The notes beneath the pieces are model-generated. The model made no database searches, was not told where the DNA came from, and worked only from the letters and a program-made list of their open reading frames with translations. Positions 58,710 to 64,000 of a stretch of DNA of 64,000 bases are shown piece after piece (position 1 is the stretch's first letter; every line of letters starts with the position of its first letter). Origin of the DNA: Streptomyces platensis (lineage in GTDB: Bacteria > Actinomycetota > Actinomycetes > Streptomycetales > Streptomycetaceae). The stretch lies in the NCBI RefSeq assembly GCF_008704855.1, contig NZ_CP023691.1, forward strand, positions 8,246,001 to 8,310,000. Reading direction: 5' to 3'. The translations under genes and the position numbers were made by a program.

Positions 58710-59261
58710 ATGCCCTTCCTGACCGCCGCGGTCGTACTCGTCGGAGCGCTCGGTGCGCTCAATCTGGTCCTCGTCCTGGGGGTGGTCAAACGCCTGCGGG
58801 AACACAGCGCGTTGCTGGCCGTCCGCCGGGGCGCCCCGTCCGCGGACCTCGAAGTCGGCACGCGGATAGGCGAGTTCGAGACTGTCACCGAGGCTGCTGA
58901 GCCCCTGACCCGGGCGTCACTGACCGAGGCGGGGGACCTGCTGGTGGCGTTTCTCTCGCCCGGGTGCGCCCCCTGCGTCGAAAAGCTGCCGGGGTTCGTG
59001 GCCCATGCGCGATCCCTGCCCGGCGGGCGCCGCCGTGTCCTGGCCGTCGTGGTCGGCGAGCCGGGGGAGGCCGCCGCTTTCGCCGCACCGCTCGGCCCGG
59101 TCGCCCAGGTGGTGGTCGAGGAGCCCAACGGTGCGCTGAGCAGAGCCTTCGGCGTGCATTCCTACCCCACGCTGCTGCGGATCGGCCCCGACGCCGAGGG
59201 CCGGCCGGTGGTCACCTCCAACGCCGTGGACCTGACGCGCCCGACGGCGATGGCCGTATGA
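58710..59261 (+). CDS. membrane-anchored TlpA/MauD-like thioredoxin-fold protein
   Basis: A 183-residue protein with one N-terminal membrane helix ('LTAAVVLVGALGALNLVLVLGVV'), then an extracytoplasmic thioredoxin domain (about 45-180). The active site is Cys-X-X-Cys in 'FLSPGCAPCVEKLPGF'; the cis-Pro loop is in 'FGVHSYPTLLRI'. It is a probable disulfide oxidase or isomerase for the six-Cys peptide, paired with the MauE-like protein as MauD is with MauE. Its stop overlaps the ABC gene start by ATGA, so these are co-translated. Confidence 0.87.
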   Translation: MPFLTAAVVLVGALGALNLVLVLGVVKRLREHSALLAVRRGAPSADLEVGTRIGEFETVTEAAEPLTRASLTEAGDLLVAFLSPGCAPCVEKLPGFVAHARSLPGGRRRVLAVVVGEPGEAAAFAAPLGPVAQVVVEEPNGALSRAFGVHSYPTLLRIGPDAEGRPVVTSNAVDLTRPTAMAV

Positions 59262-61159
59262 AGTCCGTACCGAAGCCCGCGGCGCCCGGTCCCGTACCGC
59301 ACACACCCCCGCAGTCCGCACCGGACGAGGCCGCTCCGCTCCGTCTGGCCCGGTCGGCCTGCTCCCTGGTCGCGGCAGCGGCGCCCGTCCTGCTCACCGG
59401 CTACGCCCTCCTCACCCTGGCGGCCGGTGTGCTGCCCGTGGCGACGGCGTGGCTGACCAAGCTCGTCCTGGACGCGTTGGCCGACGGCGCGCCCCTCTCG
59501 CAGGTCGTCCGGCCCGCGGCGGGACTCGCGACGGCCGGGGTTGCCCTGGTGCTGACGGGTGAGGTCGCCCAGTACCTGAGGGCGCAGCTGGGCCGGGAAG
59601 TCGCCGTCACCGCGCAGGAACGCCTCTACCGGGCGGTGGACGGCTTCGTCGGTCTGCGCCGTCTCGAAGACCCCGCGTTCCTGGACCGGCTGCGGCTCGC
59701 CCAGCAGTCCGGCGGTGCCTCACCGGGCCAGGTGCTCGACGCGGTCCTCACCGTCGCCGGCTCCGTCTTCACCGTCGCCGGCTTCCTCGGTTCGCTGTTC
59801 GTCCTCAGCCCGCTGATGACCCTCCTGGTCGCGGCCGCGTCGGTGCCGGTGCTGGCCGCCGAGCTGTGGCTGTCGCGGCTGCGGGCACGCCTGGCGTGGG
59901 ACCTGGGCCCCGTGGAGCGCCGCGAGTTCTTCTACAGCACGCTGCTGTCGCGGATGGAAGCGGCGAAAGAGGTACGGCTGTTCGGTACCGGCGCCTTCCT
60001 GCGCGGACGTATGGTCGCCGACCGACGGGCCGTGAACGCGGCACGCCGCGGCCTCGATCTGCGGGAGGCACGGGTGCAGACCGCACTGGGACTGCTCGCG
60101 GCCCTGGTCTCGGGGGGCGGCCTGCTGGGGGCGGTGGCGGCGGCCAGGGCCGGCCGGCTCTCCGTCGGCGACGTCACGATCTTCGTCGCCGCCATCGTCG
60201 GGGTGCAGGGGGCGCTCGCCTCGCTCGCCACCGCGTTCGCCCGGACCCATCAGGCACTGCTGCTGTTCGGCCACTACACCGCCGTGGTCGAGGCCGGCCC
60301 GGACCTGCCCGTACCCCGGGAACCCCGGACGCTCCCCGCCCTACGGCACGGCATCGAGCTCAAGGACGTGTGGTTCCGCTACTCGGACGACCACCCCTGG
60401 GTGCTGCGCGGCATCGACCTGTTCCTCCCGTACGGCACCTCGCTCGCGCTCGTCGGCCTCAACGGCGCCGGAAAATCGACCCTGATCAAGCTCCTGTGCC
60501 GCTTCTACGACCCGACGCGGGGAGCCGTGCTGTGGGACGGCGTCGACCTCCGCGACACCGAGCCGGCCGAACTCCGCAGCCGCCTCGGCGCGGTCTTCCA
60601 GGACTACATGAACTACGACATGACCGCGACCGAGAACATCGCGCTCGGCGACATCTCCGCGCGGCCCGACCATGCGCGGATCACCGCGGCGGCGGCCCGG
60701 GCGGGGATCGCCCCCCAACTGGCCGCCCTGCCACACGGATACGACACCCTGCTGTCCCGGATCTTCTTCGCCGGAACGGACCGGGACGACCCCGAAACGG
60801 GCGTCGTCCTCTCCGGAGGCCAGTGGCAGCGGCTCGCCCTGGCCCGCGCCTTCCTGCGGGACCGCCGGGACCTGATGATCCTGGACGAACCGTCGTCGGG
60901 CCTGGACGCCGAGGCCGAGACCGAGATCCACTCCTCGTTGAAGCGCCACCGCAGCGGACGCACAAGCCTGTTGATCTCGCACCGGCTGGGCGCGGTGCGG
61001 GAAGCGGACGCGATCGCCGTGCTGCGCGAGGGCCGCATCGCGGAGCTCGGCAGCCATGACGCGCTGATGGCAGCAGGGGGAGAGTACGCCCGGCTGTTCG
61101 CGCTCCAGGCCGCCGGCTACCGCGACACCGCCCCGGCCCATGACGGACGGCAGCCATGA
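59258..61159 (+). CDS. ABC transporter, fused membrane and ATPase domains (peptide exporter type)
   Basis: A 633-residue half-transporter. The transmembrane domain (about 40-340) has six helices, then a nucleotide-binding domain (about 365-610). Walker A is 'GLNGAGKSTLIK', Q-loop 'GAVFQDYMNYDM', signature 'LSGGQWQRLALARAF', Walker B 'DLMILDEPSSGLD' and switch His 'LLISHRLGAV'. There is no C39 leader-peptidase domain, so leader removal must be done by another enzyme, presumably the S26 peptidase encoded next. It overlaps both neighbours by 4 bp (ATGA). Most likely it exports the six-Cys peptide as a homodimer. Confidence 0.9.
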   Translation: MKSVPKPAAPGPVPHTPPQSAPDEAAPLRLARSACSLVAAAAPVLLTGYALLTLAAGVLPVATAWLTKLVLDALADGAPLSQVVRPAAGLATAGVALVLTGEVAQYLRAQLGREVAVTAQERLYRAVDGFVGLRRLEDPAFLDRLRLAQQSGGASPGQVLDAVLTVAGSVFTVAGFLGSLFVLSPLMTLLVAAASVPVLAAELWLSRLRARLAWDLGPVERREFFYSTLLSRMEAAKEVRLFGTGAFLRGRMVADRRAVNAARRGLDLREARVQTALGLLAALVSGGGLLGAVAAARAGRLSVGDVTIFVAAIVGVQGALASLATAFARTHQALLLFGHYTAVVEAGPDLPVPREPRTLPALRHGIELKDVWFRYSDDHPWVLRGIDLFLPYGTSLALVGLNGAGKSTLIKLLCRFYDPTRGAVLWDGVDLRDTEPAELRSRLGAVFQDYMNYDMTATENIALGDISARPDHARITAAAARAGIAPQLAALPHGYDTLLSRIFFAGTDRDDPETGVVLSGGQWQRLALARAFLRDRRDLMILDEPSSGLDAEAETEIHSSLKRHRSGRTSLLISHRLGAVREADAIAVLREGRIAELGSHDALMAAGGEYARLFALQAAGYRDTAPAHDGRQP

Positions 61160-61695
61160 GGCCCGCGACCGCCGCCACCCTGCTCGGCCTCGCCGGCCTG
61201 GTGCCCGCGACCGCCGTCCTGCTGGGCCGCGGCCTCGTGGTCGTGACCGTACGGGGCGTGAGCATGGCCCCCGCCTACCGCGACGGCGACCGGGTGCTCG
61301 TCCGGCGCACCACCCGCCCCACTCGCGGTCAGGTACTCGTCGTGGAACGGCCCGCCGTCCGCACCCGGTGGCCGAGCAGGCCGCTGCCCGCCACCGCCGG
61401 AGCCAGGACCGTGGGCCGGCGCCAGTGGCTGATCAAGCGGGTGGCGGCACTCCCCGGTGACCCGGTGCCGGAGGCCGTGCTGTCCACGTCGTTCCTCGCT
61501 CTCCCCAGGCCGCCCCGGGTGCCGGACGGCAGTCTGGTGCTGCTCGGTGACAACCCTCAACACAGCGTGGATTCACGGCACTTCGGGTTCTATCCCGTCG
61601 AGCGTGTGCTGGGGACGGTGGTCCGGCGGCTGCGGCCGGCAGGGGCCCGGCACCGGCTCCCCCACCCGGGGGAGAGGGCGGCCGCCATCCGCTGA
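61156..61695 (+). CDS. S26 signal peptidase I, dedicated leader peptidase candidate
   Basis: A 179-residue membrane-anchored serine-lysine peptidase. N-terminal helix 'LLGLAGLVPATAVLLGRGLVVV'. Box B Ser is in 'VRGVSMAPAYRDGDRVLVRR', box D Lys in 'QWLIKRVAALPGDPVP', and box E is 'LLGDNPQHSVDSRHFGF'. This matches type I signal peptidases but is shorter and lies last in the peptide operon, overlapping the ABC gene by ATGA. It is predicted to cut the precursor after the A-E-A sequence on the outer side of the membrane. It is not likely to be the cell's general signal peptidase, which in Streptomyces is encoded elsewhere (sip cluster). Confidence 0.87.
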   Translation: MRPATAATLLGLAGLVPATAVLLGRGLVVVTVRGVSMAPAYRDGDRVLVRRTTRPTRGQVLVVERPAVRTRWPSRPLPATAGARTVGRRQWLIKRVAALPGDPVPEAVLSTSFLALPRPPRVPDGSLVLLGDNPQHSVDSRHFGFYPVERVLGTVVRRLRPAGARHRLPHPGERAAAIR

Positions 61696-61802
61696 CCGTC
61701 GCAGCCCTTCGCCGCTGGCTACGCTCATGCAGGACCTCATCCGAACGATGCTGAAGTGAAGGCGCGAACGAAGCAGCAGCCCCGGCCGCCGACTCCCGCC
61801 CC

Positions 61803-62561
61803 TCACTCCTCGGCCGCGCACCGCCAGAAGTCCCGCATCAGGGCGGGCGCCGTGGGACCGGCCAGTTCCAGTTGGCTGAGCAGGATGGTGACGGTGCCGG
61901 TGGACGCGGTGAGATGTGCTGCCGTTCCGGTGCCGCCGATCCAGCCGTAGCGTCCCGGCACGTTCCAGGGGTCGGTCACCTCGATGTCCACCGAGCCGCC
62001 GAAGCCCCAGCCCTGGCCCTCCAGGAACACCCGGCCGGCCTCACGCTGGGCGGGAGTCAGCTGGTCGGTGGTCATCTGCCGCACCGAGGCGGGCGACAAC
62101 AACGGGCGGCCGTCGACGCTCCCGTCGGCGAGCAGCATCCGGGCGAAGGCGTACCAGTCGTCGGCGGTCGAGACCAGGCCTCCGGCGCCCGACGGGAACG
62201 CCGGCCGGCGGCTCCACTGCCCGTCGGGGGCGTCGACCAGCTCCAGGCCGCCCGCCGGATCGGCCCGGTAGTAGCTGGTGAACCGGTCGAGCTTGCCGGG
62301 CGGCACCTCGAAGCCGGTGTCCGCCATGCCGAGCGGCTCGAACAGCCGCTCCGCCAGGAACTCGGGCAGCGGACTGCCGGAGACCCTGGCGATCAGCACT
62401 CCCTGAATGTCGGACGAGGTGTTGTACAGCCAGCCCTCGCCCGGCTGGTGCAGCAGCGGAATACGGGACAGCGTCGCCATCCAGGCGTCCGGCGCCGCGA
62501 CGTGCTGCGGTTGCGGCGGGCCCTGTTTCTCCTTGCCGGCTGTCGGACCGCTGCTCAGCGA
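61803..62561 (-). pseudogene. serine hydrolase (class C beta-lactamase-related) missing its 5' half
   Basis: The open frame encodes about 225-250 residues of the C-terminal part of a beta-lactamase/esterase EstB-type protein. It has 'WLYNTSSDIQGVLIARVSG' (Tyr-X-Asn motif), 'RLFEPLGMADTGF', 'GAGGLVSTADDWYAFARML' and 'YGWIGGTGTAAHL' (H/KTG-like region). The N-terminal third with the nucleophile SxxK is absent. Reading on upstream, 'GPPQPQHVAAPDAW' still fits the family, but an in-frame stop occurs at 62562-62564 and further upstream no homologous coding is seen. Probably a decayed remnant truncated by a deletion or rearrangement at about 62.5 kb. A short protein from ATG 62480 could still be made. 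Confidence 0.75.
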
Positions 62562-62861
62562 TCAGCGGCCGAGCCCGCCCCGAGCGGCCGACAGCTGTCC
62601 GGGATCTCCAGTCCGTCGCGGTCAGGCATCGGTTCGGCAGTGTGGCGGCTCCTCGCACCCCGCCCACTTCGAGGGCAGCGTCCGGAACCACCCTCGCCGG
62701 AGAATCCGAGGATTGACACGCCTCCGGGCCGCCTCGAAGATCGGCGCAGGGCCCAAGGGCGGCAACCGTTGCCGCTCTCCGCACCGGACGGAACCGCCCG
62801 CCGGGAAGCGGGGAGCACCGGACAGGTGTCGACCCGTCACGTCCGAAAGGAGCCCGATTTC
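62562..62861. other. intergenic region with possible promoter
   Basis: 300 bp upstream of the fusion gene and of the truncated hydrolase. TTGACA at 62713-62718 is followed after 17 nt by GAAGAT, a poor -10. AAAGGA (62846-62851) is the ribosome-binding site of the fusion gene. No small gene with convincing coding character was seen. Confidence 0.45.
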
Positions 62862-64000
62862 ATGTCCGTACCGCTTTCCGCCGAACCCCAAGTCCGAGCG
62901 CTGCTACGCGAGTTGGGTGCCGAGGCCATCGTGCACCCCGGGGGCACTCTTCTCGCTCACCTTCGCCGCGTACAAGAACAGCTCGCCGCTTGGGGCGCCC
63001 GCCCCGCCTTGCAACTGGCGGGCCTGTGCCACGCGTTCTACGGCACCGACGGTTTTCCCACGTCCCTCCTGCCGCTCGACCGGCGCACGGAGCTGGCGGC
63101 GGTGATCGGCGCCGAGGCCGAGGCGCTCGTGTACTTCTACGCCGCGTGCGACCGACGTTCCTCCTACCCCACCCTCGCGGACCCCGACGCCGCCTACCGG
63201 GACCGTTTCACCGGCCGCACCTTCACACCAGACCTCGGGCTGCGACGGGACTTCGCCGAGCTGTCGGCCGCGAACGAACTCGATATCGCCCGTATCGACC
63301 CCGCCTTCCGGGAAGCCTCCGGCGCCGATCTGCTCACCCTGTTCACCCGCCTCCGACCGCTCTTGAGCCGGTTGGCGTGGACGGACTGCCACACGGAGCT
63401 CACCACCGCGCCGCTCCCCGGCGGAGCCGTACCCCGACCGTGGACCGTGGCGGTGCTGGGCCCGGGCGGGGTCGGCGGTCTCCTCGCCGCCCTGCTGTCA
63501 CGGGCGGGGCACCGAGTGATCTGTGTGGCCGGGGACGCTACGATCCGGGCCCTGCGCGAGGACGGTATCCGGGTGCGCAGCGGCCAGTTCGGCGACTTCA
63601 CCGCGACGGTCGAGGCGGACACCGAACTGCGGGAGCCCGCCGATCTGTGCCTGATCGCCGTCAAGCACACCGCCCTGGGGCCGGCGCTGGAGCGGCTCCC
63701 GCCCGGCGTTCTCGGGGAGGGCGTGGTGGTACCGCTGCTCAACGGCATCGAACATCCGGCCGTGCTGCGCGACCGCTACGGCGCGGAGCGCGTCGCGCCG
63801 GGCATCATCCGGGTCGAGTCGACCCGCACCGCACCCGGCACCATCGAGCACGGCAGCCCGTTCACGGAGATCGAGCTGTCCGGAGCGCACGAGCGCCTCG
63901 CCCCGCTGGCCGCGCTGCTGGAGGACGCCGGGGTCCGTACGCGGGTGGTCGAGGACGAGACCGCCGCGCTCTGGGCCAAGCTGGCCTTCCTCGCTCCTTT
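62862..64000 (+). CDS. DUF6817-like domain fused to ketopantoate reductase (ApbA/PanE) family, 3' end missing
   Basis: At least 379 residues, open at the right edge. Residues about 10-150 match a DUF6817-like, HD-like helical domain ('LRELGAEAIVHPGGTLLAHL', 'LAGLCHAFYGTDGFPTSLLP', 'TELAAVIGAEAEALVYFYAACDR'). After a linker at about 180-195 a Rossmann domain starts, 'TVAVLGPGGVGGLLAALLSRAGHRVICV'. It continues with 'DLCLIAVKHTAL', 'VVPLLNGIEHPAVLRDRYGAERVAPGII' and 'ETAALWAKLAFLAP' (active-site Lys region) of ketopantoate reductases. I translated the junction in one frame with no stop. Reductase substrate is unknown; pantothenate synthesis or another 2-oxo acid is possible. ATG 62862 has AAAGGA 10 nt upstream. 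Confidence 0.82.
   Translation, partial: MSVPLSAEPQVRALLRELGAEAIVHPGGTLLAHLRRVQEQLAAWGARPALQLAGLCHAFYGTDGFPTSLLPLDRRTELAAVIGAEAEALVYFYAACDRRSSYPTLADPDAAYRDRFTGRTFTPDLGLRRDFAELSAANELDIARIDPAFREASGADLLTLFTRLRPLLSRLAWTDCHTELTTAPLPGGAVPRPWTVAVLGPGGVGGLLAALLSRAGHRVICVAGDATIRALREDGIRVRSGQFGDFTATVEADTELREPADLCLIAVKHTALGPALERLPPGVLGEGVVVPLLNGIEHPAVLRDRYGAERVAPGIIRVESTRTAPGTIEHGSPFTEIELSGAHERLAPLAALLEDAGVRTRVVEDETAALWAKLAFLAP

Noticed and set aside
57845..61695. Lasso peptide or lanthipeptide cluster
   Set aside because: No asparagine-synthetase-like cyclase, RRE/transglutaminase-like peptidase, or LanB/C/M/KC homologue; the machinery is thiol-redox, ABC and S26 only.

Overview
The window is chromosomal DNA from a high-GC actinomycete, almost certainly Streptomyces. 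Third codon positions are strongly G/C. Many starts are GTG or TTG, sometimes in transcripts that look leaderless. Typical Streptomyces families are present: a streptogrisin-type protease, SpoIIE/PP2C phosphatases, a SigB/F-type sigma factor, DUF1707, DUF1206 and many LysR/TetR/IclR/AraC regulators. No tRNA, rRNA, CRISPR array, IS element or prophage was recognised. About 50 genes were found; both terminal genes are cut by the window edges.

Left part (1-12.7 kb): a PBP4-type D-Ala-D-Ala peptidase (partial) diverges from a secreted tripeptidyl-aminopeptidase-like hydrolase. Next is a two-gene unit, an 85-residue peptide overlapping by ATGA with a graspetide-type ATP-grasp ligase (3.4-4.6 kb), a candidate minimal RiPP locus. 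A Tat-exported metallophosphoesterase, an unusual RapZ-C/HIT fusion, a DUF1707 protein, a short-chain dehydrogenase and a secreted GH5 enzyme follow.

12.7-25.0 kb reads as a lysine/2-aminoadipate catabolic block. It holds glutamate dehydrogenase, a 994-residue FAD plus Fe-S dehydrogenase of the D-2-hydroxyglutarate type, a LysR regulator, an APC-family amino-acid permease and a second LysR regulator. The last part is a three-gene operon: DAO-family (pipecolate-type) oxidase, DUF1338/HglS 2-oxoadipate dioxygenase and an ALDH7-type piperideine-6-carboxylate dehydrogenase. Together they could take pipecolate or lysine to 2-oxoglutarate and glutamate.

25-41 kb holds a frameshifted M28 aminopeptidase, two SpoIIE phosphatases around a SigB/F-type sigma factor, a virginiamycin B lyase homologue, an F420/FMN split-barrel protein, IclR and class IV aminotransferase genes, an AlkB homologue, an ankyrin protein, and a TetR/hydrolase pair divided by two palindromes.

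40.5-54.7 kb is mostly envelope and exported functions: glycosyltransferase, methyltransferase and acyltransferase genes, a streptogrisin-like protease, a MurJ-family flippase, a protein tyrosine phosphatase, a beta-helix protein, two IPT/TIG-repeat proteins and a secretory lipase.

54.8-64 kb holds the most interesting material. A rifampin-monooxygenase (Rox) homologue has a perfect 10-bp-armed inverted repeat upstream that resembles the rifamycin-associated element. An AraC regulator is followed by a tightly coupled operon for a six-cysteine secreted peptide: precursor, hairpin, MauE-like redox membrane protein, TlpA/MauD-like thioredoxin, ABC exporter and S26 signal peptidase. This looks like a dedicated make-oxidise-export-cleave system for a disulfide-rich peptide. 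A 5'-truncated serine hydrolase and a DUF6817/ketopantoate-reductase fusion close the window.
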